From contig OV050031.1 in NCBI GenBank assembly GCA_920105625.2, positions 82,779,995 to 82,843,994 of the forward strand: a stretch of 64,000 bases of DNA. The letters are read 5' to 3'. This stretch comes from Clusia tigrina (taxonomy: Eukaryota > Arthropoda > Insecta > Diptera > Clusiidae). Position 1 is the stretch's first letter, and the number at the start of each line of letters is the position of its first letter. Positions 26,000 through 38,840 of this stretch are shown here, piece by piece. Below the pieces are notes generated by a model. That model did not search any database, was not told the origin of the DNA, and saw only the letters and a program-made list of their open reading frames with translations. The translations under genes were made by a program, and so were the position numbers.

Positions 26000-26861
26000 C
26001 AGACCCCCCAATCGACAGCGGCAGCGACTGAGACGCCTTCAGAGACGCTGACAGAGGCTGCGACGCCGACTGAGACGCCGACTGAGGGAGATAGGGGTAG
26101 ATATAGGCATAGAGAAGGCAGCAGACCCCTCAATCGACAGCGGCAGCGACTGAGACGCCTACACAAACGCTTACAGAGGCTGCGATGCCGAGTGAGGCAG
26201 ATAGGGGTAGATATACGCATAGAGAAGGTAGCAGACCCTCCAATCTACAGCGGCAACTTCTGAGACTCCTACAGAAACGCTGACAGAGGCTGCGACGCCG
26301 ACTGAGGCAGATAGGGGTGGATATAGGCATAAAGATGGCAACAGGCCCCCAATCGAAGGTGGCAACGAATGAGACGCCGACTGAGGTAGATAAGGTAAAT
26401 ATAAGCATAGAGAAGGCAGCAGACCCCCCAATCGACAGCGGCAGCGACTGAGACGCCTTCAGAGACGCTGACCGAGGCTGCGCCACCGACTGAGATGCCG
26501 ACTGAGGTAGATAGGGTAAATATAAGCATAGAGAAGGCAGCAGACCCCCCAATCGACAGCGGCATCGACTGAGAAGGCAACAGGCCCCCAATCGAGTGCA
26601 GCAACGACTTAGACGCCTACAGAGATGCTGACAGAGGCTGCGACGCCGACTGAAACGCCGACTGAGACGCCGACTGATGCAGATAGGGGTAGATATAGGC
26701 ACAAAGAAGGCAGCAGACACCCCCAATCGACAGCGGCTGCGACTGAGAAGCCTGCAAAGATTCTGACAGAGGCTGCGACGCCAACTGAGGCCGATAGGGG
26801 TAGATATAGGCATAGAGAAGGCAGCAGACCACCCAATCGACAGCGGCAGCGACTGAGGCGC
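26000..26861 (+). repeat. Block F, copy 2
   Basis: This is the counterpart of 21345-22235, with three rather than four 12-bp units at 26642-26677 and without the 12-bp GACGCCTTCAGA duplication seen at 21382-21405. Confidence 0.87.
26642..26677 (+). repeat. 12-bp minisatellite, three units
   Basis: Three copies are present; the middle one begins AAC instead of GAC. This site is the counterpart of the four-unit run at 22004-22051. Confidence 0.92.
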
Positions 26862-26869
26862 CTACACAG

Positions 26870-29800
26870 ATGCTTACAGAGGCTGCGACGCCGAGTGAGG
26901 CAGATAGGGGTAGATATACGCATAGAGAATGTAGCAGACCCCCCAATCGACAGCGGCAGCGACAGAGTCGCCTTCAGAGACGCTGACAGAGGCTGCGACG
27001 CCGACTGAGGCAGATAGGGGTAGATATAGGCATAGAGAAGGCAGCAGACCCCTCAATCGACAGCGGCAGCGACTGAGACGCCTACAGAGATGGTTACAGA
27101 GGCTGCGACGCCGACTGAGGCAGATAGGGGTAGATAAACGCAAAGAGAAGGTAGCAGACCCCCAATGGACTGCGGCAGTGACTGAGACTCCTATAGAAAG
27201 GCTGACAGAGGCTGCGACGCCGACTGAGGCAGATAGGGCTGGATATAGGCATAGAGAAGGCAACAGGCCCCCAATCGACAGCGGCAACGACTGAGACGCC
27301 TACAAAGACGCTGACGGAGGCTGCGACGCCGACTGAGACGCCGACTGAGGCAGATAGGGGTAAATATAGGCATAGAGAAGGCAGCAGACCCCCCAATCGA
27401 CAGCGGCAGCTGAGACGCTTTCAAAGACGCTGACAGAGGCTGCGACGCCGACTGAGACGCCGACTGAGGCAGATAGGGGTAGATATAGGCATATAGATGG
27501 CAGCAGACCCCCCATTCGACATTGGCAACTACTGAGACGCCTACAGAGACGCTGACAGAGGCTGCGACGCCGACTGAGACGCCGACTGAGGCAGAAAGGG
27601 GTAAATATAGGCATAGAGAAGGCAGCAGACCCCCAATCGACAGCGGCAGCGACTGAGACGCTTTCAAAGACGCTGACAGAGGCTGCGACGCCGACTGAGG
27701 TAGATAGGTGTAGATATAGGCATAAAGAAGGCAGCAGACGCCCCCAATCGACAGTGCTAGCGACTGAGACGCCAACAAAGATTCTAACAGAGGCTGCGAC
27801 GCCGACTGAGGTAGATACTAGTGGATATAGGCATTGGGAAGGCAGCAGATCTCCCAATCGACAGCGGCAGCGACTGAGACGCCTACAGAGATGCTAACAG
27901 AGGCTGCGACGCCGACTGAGATGCTGACTGAGGCAGATAGGGGTAGATATAGGCATATAGATGGCAGCAGACCTCCCAATCGACAGCGGCAGCGACTAAG
28001 ACGCCTACTGATACGATGACAGAGGCTGCGACTGAGACACCGACTGAGGCAGATAGGGGTGGATATAGGCATGGAGAAGGCAGAAGACCACTCAATCGAC
28101 AGCGGCAGCGACTGAGACGCCTACAGAGACGCTGACAGAGGCTGCGACGCCGACTGAGACGCCGACTGATGTAGATAGGGGTAGATATAGGCACAAAGAA
28201 GGCAGCAGACACCCCCAATCAACAGCGGCAGCGACTGAGACGCCTTCAGAGACGCTGACAGAGGCTGCGACGCCGAGTGAGGCAGATAGGGGTAGATATA
28301 CGCATAGAGAATGTAGCAGACCCCCCAATCGACAGCGGTAGCGACAGAGTCGCCTTCAGAGACGCTGACAGAGGCTGCGACGCCGACTGAGGCAGATAGG
28401 GGTAGATATACGCGTAGAGAAGGTAGCAGACCCTCCAGTCGACAGCGGCAGCGACTGAGACTCCTACAAAAACGCTGACAGAGGCTGCGACGCCGACTGA
28501 GGCACATAGGGGTGGATATAGGCATAGAGAAGGCAACAGGCCCCCAATCGACAGCGGCAACGAATGAGACGCCGACTGAGACGCCTGACAGAGGGTGCGA
28601 CACCGACTGAGACGCCGACTGAGGTAGATAGGCTAAATATAAGCATAGAGAAGGCAGCAGACCCCCCAATCGATAGCGGTAGCGACTGAGACGCCTTCAG
28701 AGAAGCTCACCGAGGCTGCGACGCCGACTGAGATGCCGACTGAGGCAGATAAGGGTAGATATAGGCATAGAGAAGGCAGCAGACCCCCCCAATCGACAGC
28801 GGCAGCGACTGAGACGCCTACAGAGACGCTTACAGAGGCTGCGACGCCGACTGAGGCAGATAGGGGTAGATATAGGCATAGAGAAGGTAGCAGACCCCCC
28901 AATCGACAGCGGCAGCGACTGAGAAGGCAACAGGCCCCCAATCGAGTGCGGCAACGACTAAGACGCCTACAGAGATGCTGACAGAGGCTGCGACGCCGAC
29001 CGAGACGCCGACTGATGCAGATAGGGGTAGATATAGGCACAAAGAAGGCAGCAGACACCCATAATCGACAGCGGCAGCGACTGAGAAGCCTACACAGACG
29101 CTTACAGAAGCTGCGACGCCGAGTGAGGCAGATAGGGGTAGATATACGCATAGAGAATGTAGCAGACCCCCCAATCGACAGCGGCAGCGACAGAGTCGCC
29201 TTCAGAGACGCTGACAGAGGCTGCGACGCCGACTGAGGCAGATCGGGGTAGATATAGGCATAGAGAAGGCAGCAGACCCGTCAATCGACAGCGGCAGCGA
29301 CTGAGAAGGCAACAGGCCCCCAATCGCTTGCGGCAACGACTTAGACGCCTACAGAGATGCTGACAGAGGCTGCGACGCCGACTGAGACGCCGACTGATGC
29401 AGATAGGGGTAGATATAGGCACAAAGAAGGTAGCAGACACCCCCAATCGACAGCGGCAGCGACTGAGAAGCCTGCAAAGATTCTGACAGAGGCTGCGACG
29501 CCGACTGAGGCCGATATGGGTAGATATAGGCTTAGAGAAGGCAGCAGACCCCTCAATCGACAGCGGCAGCGACTGAGACGCCTACACAGACGCTTACAGA
29601 GGCTGCGACGCCGAGTGAGGCAGATAGGGGTAGAAATAAGCATAGAGAAGGTAGCTGACCCCCCAATCGACAGCGGCAGCGACTGAGACGCCTTCAGAGA
29701 CGCTGACAGAGGCTGCGACGCCGACAGAGACGCCGACTGAGGGAGATAGGGGTAGATATAGGCATAGAGAAGGCATCAGACCCCTCAATCGACAGCGGCA

Positions 29801-30943
29801 GCGACTGAGACGCCTACACAGACGCTTACAGAGGCTGCGATGCCGAGTGAGGCAGATAGGGGTAGATATACGCATAGAGAAGGTAGCATACCCTCCAATC
29901 GACAGCGGCAGCGACTGAGACTCCTACAGAAACGCTGACAGAGGCTGCGACGCCGACTGAGGCAGATAGGGGTGGATATAGGCATAAAGATGGCAACAGG
30001 CCCCCAATCGAAAGTGGCAACGAATGAGACGCCGACTGAGACGCCTGACAGAGGGTGCGACACCGACTGAGACGCCGACTGAGGTAGATAGGGTAAATAT
30101 AAGCATAGAGAAGGCAGCAGACCCCCCAATCGACAGCGGCAGCGGCTGAGACGCCTTCAGAGACGCTGACCGAGGCTGCGACACCGACTGAGACGCCGAC
30201 TGAGGTAGATAGGGTAAATATAAGCATAGAGAAGGCAGCAGACTCCCCAATCGACAGCGGCAGCGACTGAGACGCCTACAGAGACGCTTGCAGAGGCTGC
30301 GACGCCGACTGAGGCAGATAGGGGTAGATATAGGCATAGAGAAGGTAACAGACCCCCCAATCGACAGCGGCAGCGACTGAGAACGCAACAGGCCCCCAAT
30401 CGAGTGCGGCAACGACTTAGACGCCTACAGAGATGCTGACAGAGGCTGCGACGCCGACTGAGACGCCGACAGATAGGGGTAGATATAGGCACATAGGGGT
30501 AGATATAGGCACAAAGAAGGCAGCAGACACCCCCAATCGACAGCGGCAGCGACTGAGAAGCCTGCAAAGATTCTGACAGAGGCTGCGACGCCGGCTGAGG
30601 TCGATATGGGTAGATATAGGCAAAGAGAAGGCAGCAGACCACCCAATCGACAGCGGCAGCGACTGAGACGCCTACAGAAACGCTGACAGAGGCTGCGACG
30701 CCAACTGAGGCAGATGGGGGTGGATATAGGCATAGAGAAGGCAACAGGCCCCCAATCGACAGCGGCAGCGACTGAGACGCCTACAGAGACGCTGACAGAG
30801 GCTGCGACACCGACTGAGACGCCGACTGAGGTAGATAGGGTAAATATAAGCATAGAGAAGGCAGCAGACCCCCCAATCGACAGCGGCAGCGACTGAGACG
30901 CCTACAGAGACGCTTACAGAGGCTGCGACGCCGACTGAGGCAG
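26870..30943 (+). repeat. Block G, copy 1 (about 4.1 kb)
   Basis: This is among the longest near-identical blocks, matching 31020-35081 at offset 4150 and then 4138. The 12-bp change lies near 27560-27600, where copy 1 has GACGCCGACTGA twice and copy 2 once. Rare shared marks include GATACTAGTGGATATAGGC, GACAGTGCTAGCGAC and CAATGGACTGCGGCAG, three 39-bp monomers and the 20-bp duplication. Confidence 0.94.
30473..30512 (+). repeat. 20-bp internal duplication, copy 1 of 6
   Basis: ATAGGGGTAGATATAGGCAC occurs twice in direct tandem inside one monomer, which also lacks the usual ACTGAGGCAG before it (GACGCCGACAGATAGG). Confidence 0.95.
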
Positions 30944-31019
30944 AAATGGGTAGATATAGGCATAGAGAAGGCAGCAGACCCCTCAATCGACAGCGACAGC
31001 GACTGAGACGCCTACACAG

Positions 31020-34000
31020 ATGCTTACAGTGGCTGCGACGCCGAGTGAGGCAGATAGGGGTAGATATACGCATAGAGAATGTAGCAGACCCCCCAATCGA
31101 CAGCGGCAGCGACAGAGTCGCCTTCAGAGACGCTGACAGAGGCTGCGACGCCGACTGAGGCAGATAGGGGTAGATATAGGCATAGAGAAGGCAGCAGACC
31201 CCTCAATCGACAGCGGCAGCGACTGAGACGCCTACAGAGATGGTTACAGAGGCTGCGACGCCGACTGAGGCAGATAGGGGTAGATAAACGCAAAGAGAAG
31301 GTAGCAGACCCCCAATGGACTGCGGCAGTGACTGAGACTCCTATAGAAAGGCTGACAGAGGCTGCGACGCCGACTGAGGCATATAGGGCTGGATATAGGC
31401 ATAGAGAAGGCAACAGGCCCCCAATCGACAGCGGCAACGACTGAGACGCCTACAAAGACGCTGACGGAGGCTGCGACGCCGACTGAGACGCCGACTGAGG
31501 CAGATAGGGGTAAATATAGGCATAGAGAAGGCAGCAGACCCCCCAATCGACAGCGGCAGCTGAGACGCTTTCAAAGACGCTGACAGAGGCTGCGACGCCG
31601 ACTGAGACGCCGACTGAGGCAGATAGGGGTAGATATAGGCATATAGATGGCAGCAGACCCCCCATTCGACATTGGCAACTACTGAGACGCCTACAGAGAC
31701 GCTGACAGAGGCTGCGACGCCGACTGAGGCAGAAAGGGGTAAATATAGGCATAGAGAAGGCAGCAGACCCCCAATCGACAGCGGCAGCGACTGAGACGCT
31801 TTCAAAGACGCTGACAGAGGCTGCGACGCCGACTGAGGCAGATAGGTGTAGATATAGGCATAAAGAAGGCAGCAGACGCCCCCAATCGACAGTGCTAGCG
31901 ACTGAGACGCCAACAAAGATTCTAACAGAGGCTGCGACGCCGACTGAGGTAGATACTAGTGGATATAGGCATTGGGAAGGCAGCAGATCTCCCAATCGAC
32001 AGCGGCAGCGACTGAGACGCCTACAGAGATGCTAACAGAGGCTGCGACGCCGACTGAGAAGCCGACTGAGGCAGATAGGGGTAGATATAGGCATATAGAT
32101 GGCAGCAGACCTCCCAATCGACAGCGACAGCGACTATGACGCCTACTGATACGATGACAGAGGCTGCGACTGAGACACCGACTGAGGCAGATAGGGGTGG
32201 ATATAGGCATGGAGAAGGCAGAAGACCACTCAATCGACAGCGGCAGCGACTGAGACGCCTACAGAGACGCTGACAGAGGCTGCGACGCCGACTGAGACGC
32301 CGACTGATGTAGATAGGGGTAGATATAGGCACAAAGAAGGCAGCAGACACCCCCAATCAACAGCGGCAGCGACTGAGACGCCTTCAGAGACGCTGACAGA
32401 GGCTGCGACGCCCAGTGAGGCAGATAGGGGTAGATATACGCATAGAGAATGTAGCAGACCCCCCAATCGACAGCGGTAGCGACAGAGTCGCCTTCAGAGA
32501 CGCTGACAGAGGCTGCGACGCCGACTGAGGCAGATAGGGGTAGATATACGCGTAGAGAAGGTAGCAGACCCTCCAGTCGACAGCGGCAGCGACTGAGACT
32601 CCTACAGAAACGCTGACAGAGGCTGCGACGCCGACTGAGGCACATAGGGGTGGATATAGGCATAGAGAAGGCAACAGGCCCCCAATCGACAGCGGCAACG
32701 AATGAGACGCCGACTGAGACGCCTGACAGAGGGTGCGACACCGACTGAGACGCCGACTGAGGTAGATAGGCTAAATATAAGCATAGAGAAGGCAGCAGAC
32801 CCCCCAATCGATAGCGGTAGCGACTGAGACGCCTTCAGAGAAGCTCACCGAGGCTGCGACGCCGACTGAGATGCCGACTGAGGCAGATAAGGGTAGATAT
32901 AGGCATAGAGAAGGCAGCAGACCCCCCCAATCGACAGCGGCAGCGACTGAGACGCCTACAGAGACGCTTACAGAGGCTGCGACGCCGACTGAGGCAGATA
33001 GCGGTAGATATAGGCATAGAGAAGGTAGCAGACCCCCCAATCGACAGCGGCACCGACTGAGAAGGCAACAGGCCCCCAATCGAGTGCGGCAACGACTAAG
33101 ACGCCTACAGAGATGCTGACAGAGGCTGCGACGCCGACCGAGACGCCGACTGATGCAGATAGGGGTAGATATAGGCACAAAGAAGGCAGCAGACACCCAT
33201 AATCGACAGCGGCAGCGACTGAGAAGCCTACACAGACGCTTACAGAGGCTGCGACGCCGAGTGAGGCAGATAGGGGTAGATATACGCATAGAGAATGTAG
33301 CAGACCCCCCAATCGACAGCGGCAGCGACAGAGTCGCCTTCAGAGACGCTGACAGAGGCTGCGACGCCGACTGAGGCAGATCGGGGTAGATATAGGCATA
33401 GAGAAGGCAGCAGACCCGTCAATCGACAGCGGCAGCGACTGAGAAGGCAACAGGCCCCCAATCGCTTGCGGCAACGACTTAGACGCCTACAGAGATGCTG
33501 ACAGAGGCTGCGACGCCGACTGAGACGCCGACTGATGCAGATAGGGGTAGATATAGGCACAAAGAAGGTAGCAGACACCCCCAATCGACAGCGGCAGCGA
33601 CTGAGAAGCCTGCAAAGATTCTGACAGAGGCTGCGACGCCGACTGAGGCCGATATGGGTAGATATAGGCTTAGAGAAGGCAGCAGACCCCTCAATCGACA
33701 GCGGCAGCGACTGAGACGCCTACACAGACGCTTACAGAGGCTGCGACGCCGAGTGAGGCAGATAGGGGTAGAAATACGCATAGAGAAGGTAGCTGACCCC
33801 CCAATCGACAGCGGCAGCGACTGAGACGCCTTCAGAGACGCTGACAGAGGCTGCGACGCCGACAGAGACGCCGACTGAGGGAGATAGGGGTAGATATAGG
33901 CATAGAGAAGGCATCAGACCCCTCAATCGACAGCGGCAGCGACTGAGACGCCTACACAGACGCTTACAGAGGCTGCGATGCCGAGTGAGGCAGATAGGGG

Positions 34001-35081
34001 TAGATATACGCATAGAGAAGGTAGCATACCCTCCAATCGACAGCGGCAGCGACTGAGACTCCTACAGAAACGCTGACAGAGGCTGCGACGCCGACTGAGG
34101 CAGATAGGGGTGGATATAGGCATAAAGATGGCAACAGGCCCCCAATCGAAAGCGGCAACGAATGAGACGCCGACTGAGACGCCTGACAGAGGGTGCGACA
34201 CCGACTGAGACGCCGACTGAGGTAGATAGGGTAAATATAAGCATAGAGAAGGCAGCAGACCCCCCAATCGACAGCGGCAGCGGCTGAGACGCCTTCAGAG
34301 ACGCTGACCGAGGCTGCGACACCGACTGAGACGCCGACTGAGGTAGATAGGGTAAATATAAGCATAGAGAAGGCAGCAGACTCCCCAATCGACAGCGGCA
34401 GCGACTGAGACGCCTACAGAGACGCTTGCAGAGGCTGCGACGCCGACTGAGGCAGATAGGGGTAGATATAGGCATAGAGAAGGTAACAGACCCCCCAATC
34501 GACAGCGGCAGCGACTGAGAACGCAACAGGCCCCCAATCGAGTGCGGCAACGACTTAGACGCCTACAGAGATGCTGACAGAGGCTGCGACGCCGACTGAG
34601 ACGCCGACAGATAGGGGTAGATATAGGCACATAGGGGTAGATATAGGCACAAAGAAGGCAGCAGACACCCCCAATCGACAGCGGCAGCGACTGAGAAGCC
34701 TGCAAAGATTCTGACAGAGGCTGCGACGCCGACTGAGGTCGATATGGGTAGATATAGGCATAGAGAAGGCAGCAGACCACCCAATCGACAGCGGCAGCGA
34801 CTGAGACGCCTACAGAAACGCTGACAGAGGCTGCGACGCCAACTGAGGCAGATGGGGGTGGATATAGGCATAGAGAAGGCAACAGGCCCCCAATCGACAG
34901 CGGCAGCGACTGAGACGCCTACAGAGACGCTGACAGAGGCTGCGACACCGACTGAGACGCCGACTGAGGTAGATAGGGTAAATATAAGCATAGAGAAGGC
35001 AGCAGACCCCCCAATCGACAGCGGCAGCGACTGAGACGCCTACAGAGACGCTTACAGAGGCTGCGACGCCGACTGAGGCAG
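31020..35081 (+). repeat. Block G, copy 2
   Basis: This copy follows copy 1 after only about 80 bp, so the pair is effectively tandem. Near 35081 it stops matching copy 1 and instead follows 32976-33376 (offset 2084), a switch point inside the block. Confidence 0.94.
34611..34650 (+). repeat. 20-bp internal duplication, copy 2 of 6
   Basis: This is the same doubled 20-mer, exactly 4138 bp after the first, as expected for block G copy 2. Confidence 0.95.
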
Positions 35082-38000
35082 ATAGCGGTAGATATAGGCA
35101 TAGAGAAGGTAGCAGACCCCCCAATCGACAGCGGCAGCGACTGAGAAGGCAACAGGCCCCCAATCGAGTGCGGCAACGACTAAGACGCCTACAGTGATGC
35201 TGACAGAGGCTGCGACGCCGACCGAGACGCCGACTGATGCAGATAGGGGTAGATATAGGCACAAAGAAGGCAGCAGACACCCATAATCGACAGCGGCAGC
35301 GACTGAGAAGCCTACACAGACGCTTACAGAGGCTGCGACGCCGAGTGAGGCAGATAGGGGTAGATATACGCATAGAGAATGTAGCAGACCCCCCAATCGA
35401 CAGCGGCAGCGACAGAGTCGCCTTCAGAGACGCTGACAGAGGCTGCGACGCCGACTGAGGCAGATAGGGGTAGATATAGGCATAGAGAAGGCAGCAGACC
35501 CCTCAATCGACAGCGGCAGCGACTGAGACGCCTACAGAGACGCTGACAGAGGCTGCGACGCCGACTGAGACGCCGACTGATGCAGATAATGGTAGATATA
35601 GGCATAGAGAAGGCAGGAGACTCCCCAATCTACAGCGGCAGCGACTGAGACGCCTACAGAGATGGTTACAGAGGCTGCGACGCAGACTGAGGCAGATAGG
35701 GGTAGATATAGGCATAGAGAACGCAGCAGACCACCCAATCGACAGCGGCAGCGACTGAGACGCCTACAGAAACGCTGACAGAGGCTGCGACGCCAACTGA
35801 GGCAGATGGGGGTGGATATAGGCATAGAGAAGGCAACAGGCCCCCAATCGACAGCGGCAGCGACTGAGGCGCCTACGGAAATGCTGACAAAGGCTGCGAC
35901 TCCGACTGAGACGCCGACTGAGGCAGATAGGGGTAGATATAGGCATAGAGAAGGCAGCAGACCCCTCAATCGACAGCGGTAGCGACTGAGACCCCTTCAG
36001 AGACGCTGACAGAGGCTGCGACGCCGACTGAGGCAGATAGGGGTGGATATAGGCATAGGGAAGGCAACAGGCCCCCAATCGACAGCGGCAGCGACTGAGG
36101 CGCCTACAGAAATACTGACAAAGGCAGCGACGCCGACTGAGACGCCGAATAAGGCAGAAATGGGTAGATATGGGCATAGAGAAGGCAGCAGACCCCTCAA
36201 TCGACAGCGACAGCGACTGAGACGCCTACACAGACGCTTACAGAGGCTGCGACGCCGAGTGAGGCAGATAGGGGTAGATATACGCATAGAGAATGTAGCA
36301 GACCCCCTAATCGACACCGGCAGCGACAGAGTCGCCTTCAGAGACGCTGACAGAGGCTGCGACGCCGACTGAGGCAGATAGGGGTAGATATAGGCATAGA
36401 GAAGGCAGCAGACCCCTCAATCGACAGCGGCAGCGACTGAGACGCCTACAGAGACGCTGACAGAGGCTGCGACGCCGACTGAGACGCCAACTGATGCAGA
36501 TAAGGGTAGATATAGGCATAGAGAAGGCAGCAGACCCCCCAATCTACAGCGGCAGCGACTGAGACGCCTACAGAGATGGTTACAGAGGCTGCGACGCCGA
36601 CTGAGGCAGATAGGGGTACATAAACGCAAAAAGAAGGTAGCAGACCCCCCAATGGACAGCGGCAGCGACTGAGACTCCTATAGAAAGGCTGACGACGCCG
36701 ACTGAAGCAGATAGGGCTGGATATAGGCATAGAGAAGGCAACAGGCCCCCAATCGACAGCGGCAACGACTGAGACGCTTACAAAGACGCTGACGGAGGCT
36801 GCGACGCCGACTGAGACGCCGACTGAGGCAGATAGGGGTAAATATAGGCATAGAGAAGGCAGCAGACCCCCCAATCGACAGCGGCAGCTGAGACGCTTTC
36901 AGAGACGCTGACAGAGGCTGCGACGCCGACTGAGACACCGACTGAGGCAGATAGGGGTAGATATAGGCATATTGATGGCAGCAGACCCCCCCATTCGACA
37001 GTGGCAACTACTGAGACGCCTACAGAGACGCTGACAGAGGCTGCGACGCCGACTGAGACGCCGACTGAGGCAGAAAGGGGTAAATATAGGCATAGAGAAA
37101 GTAGCAGACCCCCCCATCGACAGAGGCAGCGACTGAGACGCCTACAGAAACGCTGACAAAGGCTGCGACGCCGACTGAGACGCTGACTGAGGGAGATAGG
37201 GGTAGATATAGGCATAGAGAAGGCAGCAGACCCCTCAATCGACAGCGGCAGTGACTGAGAAGGCAACAGGCCCCCAATCGCTTGCGGCAACGACTTAGAC
37301 GCCTACAGAGATGCTGACAGAGGCTGCGACGCCGACTGAGACGCCGACTGATGCAGATAGGGGTAGATATAGGCACAAAGAAGGTAGCAGACACCCCCAA
37401 TCGACAGCGGCAGCGACTGAGAAGCCTGCAAAGATTCTGACAGAGGCTGCGACGCCGACTGAGGCCGATATGGGTAGATATAGGCTTAGAGAAGGCAGCA
37501 GACCCCTCAATCGACAGCGGCAGCGACTGAGACGCCTACACAGATGCTTACAGAGGCTGCGACGCCGAGTGAGGCAGATAGGGGTAGAAATACGCATAGA
37601 GAAGGTAGTAGACCCTCCAATCGACAGCGGCAGCGACTGAGACTCCTACAAAAACGCTGACAGAGGCTGCCATGCCGACTGAGGCAGATAGGGGTAGATA
37701 TACGCATACAGAAGGTAGCTGACCCCCCAATCGACAGCGGCAGCGACTGAGACGCCTTCAGAGACGCTGACAGAGGCTGCGACGCCGACAGAGACGCCGA
37801 CTGAGGGAGATAGGGGTAGATATAGGCATAGAGAAGGCAGCAGACCCCTCAATCGACAGCGGCAGCGACTGAGACGCCTACACAGACGCTTACAGAGGCT
37901 GCGATGCCGAGTGAGGCAGATAGGGGTAGATATACGCATAGAGAAGGTAGCATACCCTCCAATCGACAGCGGCAGCGACTGAGACTCCTACAGAAACGCT

Positions 38001-38832
38001 GACAGAGGCTGCGACGCCGACTGAGGCAGATAGGGGTGGATATAGGCATAAAGATGGCAACAGGCCCCCAATCGAAAGCGGCAACGAATGAGACGCCGAC
38101 TGAGACGCCTGACAGAGGGTGCGACACCGACTGAGACGCCGACTGAGCTAGATAGGGTAAATATAAGCATAGAGAAGGCAGCAGACCCCCCAATCGACAG
38201 CGGCAGCGACTGAGACGCCTTCAGAGACGCTGACCGAGGCTGCGACACCGACTGAGACGCCGACTGAGGTAGATAGGGTAAATATAAGCATAGAGAATGC
38301 AGCAGACTCCCCAATCGACAGCGGCAGCGGCTGAGACGCCTGCAGAGACGCTTGCAGAGGCTGCGACGCCGACTGAGGCAGATAGGGGTAGATATAGGCA
38401 TAGAGAAGGTAACAGACCCCCCAATCGACAGCGGCAGCGACTGAGAACGCAACAGGCCCCCAATCGAGTGCGGCAACGACTTAGACGCCTACAGAGATGC
38501 TGACAGAGGCTGCGACGCCGACTGAGACGCCGACAGATAGGGGTAGATATAGGCACATAGGGGTAGATATAGGCACAAAGAAGGCAGCAGACACCCCCAA
38601 TCGACAGCGGCAGCGACTGAGAAGCCTGCAAAGATTCTGACAGAGGTTGCGACGCCGACTGAGGTCGATATGGGTAGATATAGGCATAGAGAAGGCAGCA
38701 GACCACCCAATCGACAGCGGCAGCGACTGAGACGCCTACAGAAACGCTGACAGAGGCTGCGACGCCAACTGAGGCAGATGGGGGTGGATATAGACATAGA
38801 GAAGGCAACAGGCCCCCAATCGACAGCGGCAA
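34941..38832 (+). repeat. Block H, copy 1 (about 3.9 kb)
   Basis: This block matches 49921-53567 at offset 14980 up to 36903, then at 14735 from 37147. The partner lacks about 245 bp (two monomers). The match covers the GAATGTAGCAG, CAGATAATGGTAG, AATAAGGCAG and GTCGATATGGG variants, two 39-bp monomers after 35.2 kb and the 20-bp duplication. Confidence 0.92.
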
Positions 38833-38840
38833 CGACTGAG
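36774..38840 (+). repeat. Block I, copy 1 (about 2.07 kb)
   Basis: This is the first of three consecutive copies. It carries two successive TAAATATAAGC monomers (about 38159 and 38280) and ends just before ACGCTTACAAAGACGCTGAC, which marks the start of each copy. Confidence 0.88.
38537..38576 (+). repeat. 20-bp internal duplication, copy 3 of 6
   Basis: The same doubled 20-mer is present, within block I copy 1. Confidence 0.95.
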
